A stretch of DNA of 64,000 nucleotides. It comes from VRUE01 sp963745915. Lineage in GTDB: Bacteria > Actinomycetota > Thermoleophilia > Solirubrobacterales > 70-9. The first letter of the stretch is position 1. Every line of letters starts with the position of its first letter. The translations under genes and the position numbers were made by a program. The notes beneath the pieces were generated by a model that worked only from the letters and a program-made list of their open reading frames with translations, made no database searches and was not told the origin of the DNA. Shown in pieces: positions 9,715-21,439 of the stretch. The DNA is taken from the NCBI GenBank assembly GCA_963745915.1, contig CAVUZA010000002.1, positions 2,232,001 through 2,296,000 on the forward strand, written 5' to 3'.

Positions 9715-11111
9715 TGTCGCGCTTCCGCAAAGACCCCGATCCGCGCTTCTGGCGCCTCAACCGCTCGCTCGCCTTCGACTGGCAGCTGGCCACCTACGAC
9801 ATCGACCAGTCGCAGGCGCACGCCCGCGCCCTGCAGCGGATCGGCGTCCTCGACCAGGGCGAGCTGGCTGAGATCGTCGCCGGCCTCGACCGCGTGCGCG
9901 AGCGGATGGGCGAGCACGGCTTCGCCTTCGAGGAGTCCGACGAGGACATCCACATGGCGATCGAGCGCCTGCTCGGCGAGGAGATCGGGGCGTTGGCCGG
10001 CAAGCTGCACACCGGCCGCTCGCGCAACGACCAGGTCGCCACCGACGTGGCGATGGTCGTCCAGGTCCACTCGCTGCAGGCGATCGAGCTGGCCGGCGCC
10101 GCGATGGCGGCCCTGCTCGAGCTGGCCGAGCGCCACCGCGACTGGCCGATGCCCGGCTACACGCACCTGCAGCGCGCCCAGCCGGTCTACCTCGGCCACC
10201 ACCTGCTCGCCTACTTCTGGATGCTCGCCCGCGACGTGCTGCGCTTCCAGTTCGCGCTCGACGCCGCCAGCGTGATGCCGCTCGGCTCCGGCGCCCTGGC
10301 CGGGGTCAACTGGGAGATCGACCGCAACGCGGTCGCCGAGGACCTCGGCTTCGAGCACGTCACCCACAACTCGATCGACGGCGCCTCCAATCGCGACTTC
10401 GTCCTCGACTACCTGGCCGCGGCCTCGACCTGCTCGATGCACCTCTCGCGGCTGGGCTCGGAGATCGTCATCTGGAGCTCCGCCGAGTTCGGCTTCTGCG
10501 AGCTCGACGAGTCCTTCTCCTCGGGCTCCTCGATCATGCCGCAGAAGAAGAACCCCGACTCGGCCGAGCTGCTGCGCGCCAAGAGCCCGCGGGTGGCCGG
10601 CGACTACCTCGCCCTGCTGGGCACGATGCACGCCCTGCCGCTGACCTACGGCAAGGACATGCAGGAGGACAAGGAGCCGCTCTTCGACGCGATCGACACG
10701 GTCGAGGGCTGTCTCGACGCGACCGCCGGGATGCTGGCCGGGATCGAGTTCGACCGCGAGCGGCTCGAGCTGGCCTCCGGCGACGAGATGCTGGCCGCGA
10801 CCGAGATCGCCGACCTGCTGGTCCGCGAGGGGGTCCCCTTCCGCGAGGCGCACGGGATCGTCGGCGGCCTGGTCCGCGACGCGGTCGAGCAGGGCAAGCC
10901 GCTCTCCGAGCTGAGCCGCGAGGAGCTGCGCGAGCGCTCGCCGGCGCTCGCCGACTCCGACGCCTTCTACGAGACCCTGCGGCGTAGCAGCTGGCTGGAG
11001 TCGAAGCGGATCGAGGGCGGCACCTCCTCGGCCTCGCTCGGGCTGCAGCTGGCCCGGGCCCGCGAGACCCTGGACGCGGTCGAGGCGCGCAGCGCCGCCG
11101 AGCGGGAGTGA
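9714..11111 (+). CDS. argH: Argininosuccinate lyase
   Basis: A 465-aa fumarase/aspartase-superfamily enzyme that splits argininosuccinate into arginine and fumarate. Signatures: DEDIHMAIERLL, LHTGRSRNDQVATD, GYTHLQRAQPV, and the mobile catalytic loop GSSIMPQKKNPDSAELLRAKS with its serine. Length is normal. The ATG at 9714 overlaps the stop of the preceding aminotransferase. The stop overlaps the GTG of the glycosylase gene, so all are probably co-transcribed. No other arg genes are in the window. Confidence 0.97.
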   Translation: MSRFRKDPDPRFWRLNRSLAFDWQLATYDIDQSQAHARALQRIGVLDQGELAEIVAGLDRVRERMGEHGFAFEESDEDIHMAIERLLGEEIGALAGKLHTGRSRNDQVATDVAMVVQVHSLQAIELAGAAMAALLELAERHRDWPMPGYTHLQRAQPVYLGHHLLAYFWMLARDVLRFQFALDAASVMPLGSGALAGVNWEIDRNAVAEDLGFEHVTHNSIDGASNRDFVLDYLAAASTCSMHLSRLGSEIVIWSSAEFGFCELDESFSSGSSIMPQKKNPDSAELLRAKSPRVAGDYLALLGTMHALPLTYGKDMQEDKEPLFDAIDTVEGCLDATAGMLAGIEFDRERLELASGDEMLAATEIADLLVREGVPFREAHGIVGGLVRDAVEQGKPLSELSREELRERSPALADSDAFYETLRRSSWLESKRIEGGTSSASLGLQLARARETLDAVEARSAAERE

Positions 11112-11701
11112 GCGGCGAGCGCCTCGACGCCGGGTTCTTCGCCCGCTCGGTGCACACGGTCGCCCGCGAGCTGGTCGGCTGCCGGCTCTTCTACCGCGGC
11201 TGCGGCGGGACGATCGTCGAGACCGAGAGCTACGCGCGCGACGACCCGGCCTGCCACGCCTACGTCGGCCTGACCGAGCGCACGGCGACGCTGTTCGGCC
11301 CCCCGGGACGCGCCTACGTCTACCTCTCCTACGGCATCCACAGCCTGCTTAACGCGGTCGCCGAGCCGGAGGGCGAGGCCGCGGCGGTCCTGATCCGCGC
11401 CCTCGAGCCGACCCACGGGGTGGAGGAGATGCGCGCCCGGCGCGGCCAGCGGCCCGAGCGCGAGCTCTGCTCGGGGCCGGGCAAGCTGACCGAGGCGCTC
11501 GGCGTCGGGCTCGGCGAGAACGGCGCCGACCTCTGTCGCGACCCCTTCCTGCTGCTGGCGCCCGAGCCGGGCTGGAGCGCCGAGCTGGCGATCGGGCCGC
11601 GGGTCGGGATCACGAAAGCGGTGGAGCGGCCCTGGCGCTTCTGCGCCGCCGCCAACCCGCACGTCTCGCGGCCCTGGCCGGGCGCCGCTAACCGGCGGTG
11701 A
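11108..11701 (+). CDS. 3-methyladenine DNA glycosylase (AAG/Mpg type)
   Basis: A 197-aa base-excision enzyme of the alkyladenine glycosylase family. It removes alkylated and deaminated purines. Family features: ARELVGCRLFYR, the catalytic Glu in IVETESYARDDPACHAYVG, RTATLFGPPGRAYVYLSYG, and CSGPGKLTEALGV. Length matches bacterial Mpg. The GTG start overlaps the argH stop by four bases. The 3' end runs 14 bp into the convergent PBP gene's 3' end. Confidence 0.92.
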   Translation: MSGERLDAGFFARSVHTVARELVGCRLFYRGCGGTIVETESYARDDPACHAYVGLTERTATLFGPPGRAYVYLSYGIHSLLNAVAEPEGEAAAVLIRALEPTHGVEEMRARRGQRPERELCSGPGKLTEALGVGLGENGADLCRDPFLLLAPEPGWSAELAIGPRVGITKAVERPWRFCAAANPHVSRPWPGAANRR

Positions 11702-13907
11702 CGCCGCCGCCGGTCGCCGGCGCCGCCGGTTCGCTCGGTTCGGCCGGCGTCGCCGGTTCGGCGGGCTGGGCCGGTTCGGGCGCTTCGGGCGCCGGTTCGC
11801 TGGGTTCGCTCGCTTCCGGCGTGGAGGGGGTCGCTTCCGGCGCTTCGCCTGTTTCGGGCGGGGTGTAGCCGCCGCCGGAGCCGGAATCGGCTTCCGTGCC
11901 TTCCTTCTTGGCGCGACGCCCCTCCTTGGCTTCGGCGGCGCGCTGGTCGCGGATCTCTTCCCAGGCCGAGATCACGCTGGCCCAGATCAGCGCCGGGAAG
12001 GTGCCGCCCTGGACCGGGCCGCCGTTGTAGAGGGTGGTCATCGGGGTCACCGAGTCGGCGTAGCCGACCCAGACGCAGGCGGTTACTTCTTCGGTCGCGC
12101 CGCAGAACCAGGCGTCGCCGTTGTGCTCGGTGGTGCCAGTCTTGCCCCACTGGCCGGAGACGCCGATGTCGGCGTTGGTCCCGGTGCCGCGGTCGACCAC
12201 GGTCTCGAGGATGCCCTTCGCTTCGCGGACCGCGGCTTCGGGCAGGACCTGGGTGTGGATCGAGTCGTTGTCGCCGTCGCGGATCGTTTTGCCTTCCTGG
12301 TCGGTGACCAGGGTGTAGGCGACGGGGCTGTCGCCCGGGCGCGCCGCCAGGGTGCCGCTGACCCGCTCGCCGTCGTTGGCGATCGTCGAGTAGGCGTAGG
12401 TCCAGCCCAGCGGGCTGACGCCGGGGTCGAAGCCGCCCAGGACCATCGCCGGGTTGGTCGATATCTGACCGTCGTAGCCGGCCCGGTGGATCGTCGCCGC
12501 GATCGAGCGGGTGCGGTCGGCGATCGTCCGGCCCTTCAGCGTCTCGAGCGCGAGCTGGGCGTAGACGGTGTTGTCGGAGTAGGTCGTCGCCGAGACCAGG
12601 TCGGTGGTGCCGGCGTAGGCCCCCTCGTCGTTGGTCACGCGGAAGACTTCGCCGCCGTTCTTGCCGAAGCGGAATTCCTGTTCGGCCGATTCGAAGGTCG
12701 TGTAGGGGGAGATGCCCTCCTTCAGCGCGGTGAGCAGGATGAAGGGCTTGATCGAGGAGCCGGGCTGGCGCAGGCCCTGGGTGGCGAGGTTGAACGGCTT
12801 GGTGCGGAAGTTCGGGCCGCCGACCATCGCCTTGACGCCGGCGTTCTTGTTGTCGATGACGACCAGCGAGGCGGTCGCCGGCGAGTAGCCGAGGTAGGAG
12901 CGGACCGATTCTTCAGCCGCTTCCTGCAGCCGCAGGTCGAGCGTCGACTTGACTTTGAGGCCGCCGAAGAAGGCCTTGGCGGCGCCGTAGCGTTCGACCA
13001 GCTGCTGGCGCAGCCAGGCGGTGAAGTAGGGCGCCTTCGAGTCGAGCGTCGGCGGTTCGACGTCGTCGGGCGAGGGCAGCGCGTGCTGGCGGCCTTCGAC
13101 CAGCTGCTCGTGGGTGATGTAGCCCTGCTCGTACATCTTCTCGAGCACGATGTTGCGCTGGCCGAGCGAGTTTTCGGGATAGATCTTCGGGTCGTAGGCG
13201 GAGGGCGAGGAGATGATCCCGGCCAGGGTCGCCGCCTCCCAGGTCTCGAGCACCGAGGCGCAGGGCTCGGTCGGCGTGCCGCAGCCGGGGTGGGCGGCGC
13301 CGAAGTAGGTGCGGGCGGCCGCCTCGACCCCGTAGGCGCCCTCGCCGAAGTAGATCGTGTTGAGGTACTGGGTGAGGATTTCGTCCTTGGTCCAGTGGCG
13401 CTCGAGCCGGTAGGCGAGCGCCGCCTCGCGGAACTTCTGGAAGAGCGTGCGGCTCGACTGCGCCGCGAGCGCGTTCTTGACGAACTGCTCGGTGATCGTC
13501 GAGCCGCCCTGGGCGGCGCTCTGGCTGAGGATGTCGCGGACCAGGGCGCGGCCGATGCCCTGGAAGTCGACGCCGCTGTGCTCGTAGAAGCGGGCGTCCT
13601 CGATCGAGACCACGGCGTTCTTGATGTTGGGGGAGATCTGCCCGGAGCTGAGCAGGATCTTGTTCTGGTCGCTGGTCAGGGTGCCGATCGGCTCGCCGGA
13701 GACGTCGTAGACCTCGCTGTTCTTCGAGGCCTTGTACTGGGCGAAGTCGTAGATCGCGGGCAGGTCGCGGGAGACGGCCGCCATCATCCCGAAGACCATC
13801 GAGACCAGCCCCAGCACGCCGAGCCCCATCAGGACGAAGAGGATGCGTAGCTTCTTGAGGCGCGGCTTGCTGCGTTCGCCCGCCAAGAGAGTGCGGCAGT
13901 CTAGCAT
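11688..13907 (-). CDS. Class A penicillin-binding protein (PBP1-type transglycosylase/transpeptidase)
   Basis: A bifunctional peptidoglycan synthase, 739 aa from ATG 13907, with one N-terminal membrane anchor. The glycosyltransferase domain shows EDARFYEHSGVD and GGSTITEQFVKN. The transpeptidase has SxxK (GSSIKPF), SxN (YSDNTVYAQ) and KTG (WGKTGTTEHNGDAWFCG). The C-terminus is a Pro/Glu/Ala-rich tail of about 85 residues. The start is uncertain: a TTG at 13886 would remove MLDCRTL and better fit a minus-strand TAGACT box. It is divergent from tyrS with only 7 bp between, so promoters must overlap coding sequence. Glutamate is mostly GAA here, unlike its neighbours. Confidence 0.93.
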   Translation of the reverse strand: MLDCRTLLAGERSKPRLKKLRILFVLMGLGVLGLVSMVFGMMAAVSRDLPAIYDFAQYKASKNSEVYDVSGEPIGTLTSDQNKILLSSGQISPNIKNAVVSIEDARFYEHSGVDFQGIGRALVRDILSQSAAQGGSTITEQFVKNALAAQSSRTLFQKFREAALAYRLERHWTKDEILTQYLNTIYFGEGAYGVEAAARTYFGAAHPGCGTPTEPCASVLETWEAATLAGIISSPSAYDPKIYPENSLGQRNIVLEKMYEQGYITHEQLVEGRQHALPSPDDVEPPTLDSKAPYFTAWLRQQLVERYGAAKAFFGGLKVKSTLDLRLQEAAEESVRSYLGYSPATASLVVIDNKNAGVKAMVGGPNFRTKPFNLATQGLRQPGSSIKPFILLTALKEGISPYTTFESAEQEFRFGKNGGEVFRVTNDEGAYAGTTDLVSATTYSDNTVYAQLALETLKGRTIADRTRSIAATIHRAGYDGQISTNPAMVLGGFDPGVSPLGWTYAYSTIANDGERVSGTLAARPGDSPVAYTLVTDQEGKTIRDGDNDSIHTQVLPEAAVREAKGILETVVDRGTGTNADIGVSGQWGKTGTTEHNGDAWFCGATEEVTACVWVGYADSVTPMTTLYNGGPVQGGTFPALIWASVISAWEEIRDQRAAEAKEGRRAKKEGTEADSGSGGGYTPPETGEAPEATPSTPEASEPSEPAPEAPEPAQPAEPATPAEPSEPAAPATGGGVTAG
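13902..13907 (+). promoter_or_regulatory. Probable -10 box of tyrS
   Basis: TAGCAT lies 7 nt before the tyrS GTG, so the transcript would begin at or next to the start codon. The box overlaps the first codon of the divergent PBP gene. Confidence 0.45.
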
Positions 13908-13914
13908 TGCGCCC

Positions 13915-15081
13915 GTGCCGGAATCCGCCCTGACCCGCAACGCCGTCGACGTGCTGCCCGCCGGCCTGCTCGCCGAGCAGCTGGCCGGGGAGCGGCCACT
14001 GCGGGTCAAGCTCGGCATCGACCCGACCACGCCCGACATCCACCTCGGCCACACGGTCGTCCTCGAGAAGCTGCGCGAGTTCCAGGCCGCCGGCCACCAG
14101 GTGGTGCTGATCGTCGGCGACTTCACCGCCCGGGTCGGCGACCCGAGCGGGCGCTCGGCGCAGCGGCCGATGCCCTCGCCGGAGGAGGTCGAGGCCAACG
14201 CCGCCACCTACCAGGAGCAGGCCTTCAAGGTTCTCGACCGCGAGCGCACCGAGGTGCGCTTCAACAGCGAGTGGCTGCGGATGGCGCCCGAGGAGCTGCT
14301 CGGCCTGCTGGCGCAGACGACGGTGGCGCGGCTGATCGAGCGCGACGACTTCCAGAAGCGGCTCGCCGCCGGGGCGCCGATCGCCGCCCTCGAGCTGCTC
14401 TACCCGCTGCTGCAGGGATACGACTCGGTCGCGGTCGAGGCCGACGTCGAGATCGGCGGCACCGACCAGAAGTTCAACCTGCTCTTCGGCCGCGACGTGC
14501 AGTCCGCCTACGGCCAGAAGCCGCAGTCGATCCTCACCATGCCGATCCTGGTCGGCACCGACGGCTCGCGGAAGATGAGCAAGTCGCTCGACAACTACAT
14601 CGGCGTGACCGAGGCGCCGGAGGAGATGTTCGGCAAGACGATGCGGGTGCCCGACGAGGCGATGCCCGAGTACTTCCGCCTGGTGCTGGGGGCCGAGCCG
14701 CCGGCGGTGCCGCCCAACGAGGCCAAGCGGGCCCTGGCCCGCGACGTCGTCGCCCGCTTCCACGACGAGGACGCGGCGCGCGGGGCGGAGGCGGCCTTCG
14801 ACCGGCTCTTCGTCGAGCGCCGGGCGCCGGAGCAGGTCGAGGAGCTCGGCCTCGACGGCTTTCTGGGCGGCGACGGCGGCGAGGTCCACCTGCCGGCGCT
14901 GATGGCGGGCGCCTTCGAGATCAGCTCCAGCGAGGCGCGGCGGCTGATCAAGCAGGGCGGCGTCAAGCTGGACGGGGAGCCGATTCCGGCGGGCACGCTC
15001 GACCTGCCGCCTGCCCGGCTGGAGGGACGCGTGCTGCAGGCGGGGAAGCGCCGTTTCCGCCGCCTGGTCGCCGGCGGCTGA
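13915..15081 (+). CDS. tyrS: Tyrosyl-tRNA synthetase
   Basis: A 388-aa class I aminoacyl-tRNA synthetase. The HIGH motif is HLGH (GIDPTTPDIHLGH) and the KMSKS motif appears intact (GSRKMSKSLDN). The tyrosine-binding region VEIGGTDQKFNLLFGRD is present. A C-terminal S4-like RNA-binding domain (ISSSEARRLIKQGGVKLDG) completes it. GTG 13915 fits the usual N-terminus. It is transcribed toward the rRNA operon, whose promoter begins 7 bp after its stop. Confidence 0.97.
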   Translation: MPESALTRNAVDVLPAGLLAEQLAGERPLRVKLGIDPTTPDIHLGHTVVLEKLREFQAAGHQVVLIVGDFTARVGDPSGRSAQRPMPSPEEVEANAATYQEQAFKVLDRERTEVRFNSEWLRMAPEELLGLLAQTTVARLIERDDFQKRLAAGAPIAALELLYPLLQGYDSVAVEADVEIGGTDQKFNLLFGRDVQSAYGQKPQSILTMPILVGTDGSRKMSKSLDNYIGVTEAPEEMFGKTMRVPDEAMPEYFRLVLGAEPPAVPPNEAKRALARDVVARFHDEDAARGAEAAFDRLFVERRAPEQVEELGLDGFLGGDGGEVHLPALMAGAFEISSSEARRLIKQGGVKLDGEPIPAGTLDLPPARLEGRVLQAGKRRFRRLVAGG

Positions 15082-15087
15082 GGCTGC

Positions 15088-15115
15088 TTGCAAAACGCCG
15101 CCGCAGCGCTATACT
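15088..15115 (+). promoter_or_regulatory. rRNA operon promoter
   Basis: TTGCAA (15088-15093) and TATACT (15110-15115) are separated by 16 nt, a good sigma-70-type match placed about 250 nt before the mature 16S 5' end. Confidence 0.65.
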
Positions 15116-15193
15116 CCTTCGTCCCTCTGGGCCTGGCCTGGTGTCTGGCCCGTGCGTGACCAGCGGCGAGTCCCGCCGCGAGCAGCGCAGCGG

Positions 15194-15213
15194 TCTTTGA
15201 AAACTGAGCAGCG
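15194..15213 (+). promoter_or_regulatory. boxA-like antitermination site and 16S processing stem, 5' strand
   Basis: TCTTTGAAAACT (15194-15205) resembles the boxA element of rRNA leaders. The 14 nt at 15200-15213 are exactly complementary to 16972-16985 beyond the 16S 3' end, forming the long stem cleaved during 16S maturation. The rest of the 15116-15368 leader holds no gene that I can support. Confidence 0.7.
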
Positions 15214-15368
15214 TGCACTCCGCAGGCCGGATTGGCCTGTGGATTGTTTGAGCCCGATCCACTCGGTGCGCCAGCGCGCCGGGTGGTCTGATTTACCCGT
15301 CATGCCGATCGCCAAGTATGTGTACCCGGCGATCGCCAGGCATGACAGCTCTCTGTAAAGAAGTACCT

Positions 15369-16913
<1,545 letters not shown>

Positions 16914-17131
16914 CTAGGGAGATTTCTCTAGAACGTCGACCGGGCTCCCCAGTGTCCTATGGCGCTGGGTACGCTGCTCAGTTTTGAGAGACCGCCGGCG
17001 GCAGTCCGTCGTCGTGTGCGCCTCGGTGGACCTTGAAAACTGCACAAGACCAATAATCAGAATCCGCTTTGCGGATTTTGGTAGGGTAATTTAATTAACG
17101 ATCTCGCACGTTTTTGTGTGGGTTGCTCACC
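16914..17131 (+). other. 16S-23S internal transcribed spacer without tRNA
   Basis: About 218 nt. I see no tRNA-Ile or tRNA-Ala. It holds the 3' strand of the 16S processing stem (16972-16985). A second boxA-like run (CTTGAAAACTGC) begins the 5' strand of the 23S processing stem (17032-17051). That strand pairs with 20900-20919, 19 of 20 positions. Confidence 0.75.
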
Positions 17132-17654
17132 GTCAAGATAGTAAGAGCTTACGGTGGATGCCTTGGCACCAGGAGTCGATGAAGGACGTGGACGGCTGCG
17201 ATAAGCCGCGGTGAGGCGCTGAACAGCCTTTGACCCGCGGATCTCCGAATGGGAAAACCCGACGCCGGTAATGCGGCGTCATCTCGCGGTGAATTCATAG
17301 TCGCGGGAAGGGAACCGGGGGAACTGAAACATCTAAGTACCCCGAGGAAAAGAAATCAACCGAGACTCCCTTAGTAGTGGCGAGCGAAAAGGGATCAGCC
17401 CAAACCTGACAGGTGTAAGCGGGCACGCGTTGCCTGTCAGGGGTTGTAGGACGTCATGCCCGAGCCGTGCCTGGCTCGGCGGCAGTTACAAAATCAGGTG
17501 TTAGCCGAAGCGAGTGGAACCTCGCACCACAGAGGGCAATCGTCCCGTAGGTGAAAGCGCACTGATCTGCCGATTGATGTTCCTGAGTAAGACCACACCC
17601 GTGAAACGTGGTCTGAACCTGGGGGGACCACCCTCCAAGGCTAAGTACTACCTG

Positions 17655-17696
<42 letters not shown>

Positions 17697-19118
17697 CACC
17701 CCTGAAGGGGAGTGAAATAGTACCTGAAACCGTAAGCTTACAAGTGGTCGGAGCACCTTCGGGTGTGACGGCGTGCTTTTTGCATCACGAGCCGGCGAGT
17801 TACTCGTCAGTGGCAAGGTTAAGCGATGAGCGGAGCCGTAGCGAAAGCGAGTCTGAATAGGGCGACACAGTCATTGGCGGTAGACCCGAAACTGAGCGAG
17901 CTATCCATGGGCAGGCTGAAGCGGGGGTAAGACCTCGTGGAGGGCCGAACCGACCTAGGTTGAAAACTGGGCGGATGACCTGTGGATCGGAGTGAAAGGC
18001 TAATCAAGCTCAGAGATATCTGGTTCTCTCCGAAATATATTTAGGTATAGCGTCGAGTATTTGCGTTTCGGCCGTAGAGCACTGTTTGGACTAGGGGCCC
18101 TACCAGGTTACCGACTTCAGGCAAACTCCGAAGACCGTTACGGTTAACTCGGCAGTCAGTGTGCGGGGGATAAACTTCGTACGCAAAAGGGAAACAACCC
18201 AGACCATCAGCTAAGGTCCCCAAGTACTAGCTAAGTGGTGAACGATGTCCGAGTGCATAGACAACCAAGAGGTTGGCTTAGAAGCAGCCACCCTTGAAAG
18301 AGTGCGTAACAGCTCACTGGTCAAGTGTTCGGGCGCGGAGAATTCAACGGGGCTCAAGCTAGTCACCGAAGCTATGGGTGTGCAGGCCTGCGGGTTCTGC
18401 ACGCGGTAGGAGAGCGTTCCAGTTGCGAGAAGCGGATGCGTAAGCCTCCGTGGAGCGGCTGGAAGTGAGAATGCCGGCATGAGTAACGAAAGAGGGGTGA
18501 GACTCCCCTCCACCGTTTGTCCAAGGTTTCCTGAGTAAAGTTCGTCTGCTCAGGGTTAGTCGGGACCTAAGGCGAGGCCGAAAGGCGTAGCCGATGGCCA
18601 ACAGGTTGATATTCCTGTACCACGTCGCTTCCGTTATGACCGATGGGGGGACGGGGAAGGGTAAGGGAACCCAGGCGATGGTCGTCCTGGGGCAAGCACG
18701 TAGCCAGTCGCTGTAGGAAAATCCGCAGCGGCGTTTTGACGCGAGGTGCGATGCCAGCTGGCTTGACCGCCGGCGAGTCCCCGATCCCATGCCTCCGAGA
18801 AAATCCTCTAGGCAGGATTCGCGTGCCCGTACCGATAACCGACACAGGTGGACAAGTAGAACATACTGAGGTGAGCGAGCTAACTCTCGTTAAGGAACTC
18901 GGCAAAATCGTCCCGTAACTTCGGGAGAAGGGACGCCCCGTTAGGGTGAACTCCATACGGAGGGAGCCTGAGGGGGCCGCAGTGAATTGGTCCAAGCGAC
19001 TGTTTACCAAAAACACAGGCCTCTGCTAAGTCGCAAGACGACGTATAGGGGCTGACGCCTGCCCGGTGCCGGAAGGTTACGCGGACTTGTTAGCGCTTCG
19101 GCGCGAAGCAATGAAGCT

Positions 19119-19963
<845 letters not shown>

Positions 19964-20037
19964 CGACTTGGACGCTGTCTCAACGAGAGGCTCGGTGAAA
20001 TTAAAGTCTCGGTGAAGATGCCGAGTACCCGCAGCTA

Positions 20038-20073
<36 letters not shown>

Positions 20074-20216
20074 TATTGGAGTCTGGGGTATCTCGCTCAG
20101 GATAGGTGGGAGACAGTGAACCAGCGGCTTTGGCTGCTGGGGAGTCACCCTTGAGATACCACCCTTGGTAGTCTGGGCTTCTAACACCATGCCGTGATCC
20201 GGGTGGTGAACAGTGT

Positions 20217-20254
<38 letters not shown>

Positions 20255-20404
20255 TGTAACGGAGGCGCCCAAAGGTTCCCTCAGCACGGTTGGAAATCGT
20301 GCGTAGAGTGTAAAGGCAATAAGGGAGCTTGACTGCGAGACCGACGGGTCGAGCAGGAACGAAAGTTGGGCTTAGTGATCCGGCGGTAGCAAGTGGAAGC
20401 GCCG

Positions 20405-20447
<43 letters not shown>

Positions 20448-20473
20448 GTTTCCAAGAGTCCACATCGACGAAA

Positions 20474-20515
<42 letters not shown>

Positions 20516-20519
20516 GAGT

Positions 20520-20602
<83 letters not shown>

Positions 20603-20899
20603 TGCTGTGGGCGTTGGAGAGTTGAGAGGAGTCATCCCTAGTACGAGAGGACCGGGATGAACGTGCCGCTGGTGTATCTGTTGTCCTGCCAAGGGCACCG
20701 CAGGTTAGCTACGCACGGAACGGATAACCGCTGAAGGCATCTAAGCGGGAAGCCGTCCTCGAGATGAGCTCTCCCATCCCCTCGAGGGAGTAAGACCCCT
20801 GGTAGACCACCAGGTTGATAGGCCGGCGGTGCAAGCGCAGTGATGTGCTCAGCCGACCGGTACTAATGGGTCGAGGGCTTGACGGATATTTTTTACCCT

Positions 20900-20919
20900 G
20901 GTCTTGTGCGGTTTTCAAG
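20900..20919 (+). other. 23S processing stem, 3' strand
   Basis: Complementary to 17032-17051 with one mismatch. The two strands flank the 23S and would form the RNase III-type stem of the precursor. Confidence 0.65.
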
Positions 20920-20947
20920 CTCCACCGGGGCCGGTCTCGCAAGATTT

Positions 20948-21062
20948 CCGGTGGTGCATAGCGAGAGGGAAACACCTCTTCCCATTCCGAACAGAGCAGT
21001 TAAGCCTCTCAGCGCCGATGGTACTTGGAGGGCAACCTCCTGGGAGAGTAGGTCGCCGCCGG
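20948..21062 (+). rRNA. rrf: 5S ribosomal RNA
   Basis: About 115 nt. Contains the conserved CCCATTCCGAACAGAGCAGTTAAGC-type loop B/C region and terminal complementary ends (CCGGTGG... with ...CGCCGCCGG). It lies about 60 nt after the 23S and just before a strong terminator. Ends approximate by 1-3 nt. Confidence 0.95.
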
Positions 21063-21071
21063 TTTTTACTC

Positions 21072-21102
21072 AGAGCCCGACCCTCGTGGTCGGGCTCTTT
21101 TC
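21072..21102 (+). terminator. Intrinsic terminator of the rRNA operon
   Basis: An 11-bp perfect hairpin (AGAGCCCGACC / GGTCGGGCTCT, 5-nt loop) followed by TTTTC. It is the only classical hairpin-plus-T-run terminator I saw in the window. Confidence 0.9.
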
Positions 21103-21187
21103 GTTGGTCGAGATCGGCACCACCTCGTCCGGCAGCGCGGAGAATGCTCGCGGTCGTCGTTCGCAGCCAGGCCCGCGCCGCGGTCAC

Positions 21188-21391
21188 CTAGGCCTGGGCG
21201 GCGAACCGGTCGATCGCCGAGCGCCAGGCGCCGGTGCTGCGGGTCGGGCGCGTGCGGACGCGGCCCTCGCAGGGCCGGGCCGGGGCGGCGCCGACCGGCT
21301 CGAGACCGTACTCGCCGAGGGTGGCGAAGTCGATCGCGAGATCGGTAGCGTCTGCCAAGCGTCCTGTGAGTGTTTGCTTAGAATCGAACAT
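21188..21391 (-). CDS. Hypothetical small protein (uncertain)
   Basis: A 67-aa frame starting with ATG 21391 (MFDSKQTLTGRLADATDLA), in the gap between the rRNA terminator and the hydrolase. The minus strand has a TAGATT box shortly before the start. The first half (LADATDLAIDFATLGEYGLEP) looks like real helical protein; the second half is Arg/Pro/Thr-rich. No family is recognised. It could be a gene remnant or spurious. The rest of 21103-21440 holds nothing I can identify. Confidence 0.3.
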   Translation of the reverse strand: MFDSKQTLTGRLADATDLAIDFATLGEYGLEPVGAAPARPCEGRVRTRPTRSTGAWRSAIDRFAAQA

Positions 21392-21439
21392 GGGTTCGTA
21401 ATCTAGGACCGCCTTCGGACGGCATGCCGTCGCTGCATC

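Noticed and set aside
16914..17131. tRNA-Ile or tRNA-Ala in the rRNA spacer
   Set aside because: No tRNA-like T-loop or acceptor pairing was found; the conserved stretches are boxA and processing stems.
17819..19016. Several 60-150 codon frames within the rRNA genes
   Set aside because: They lie in conserved 16S/23S sequence and have no coding features; only the frame inside the intron is a real gene.
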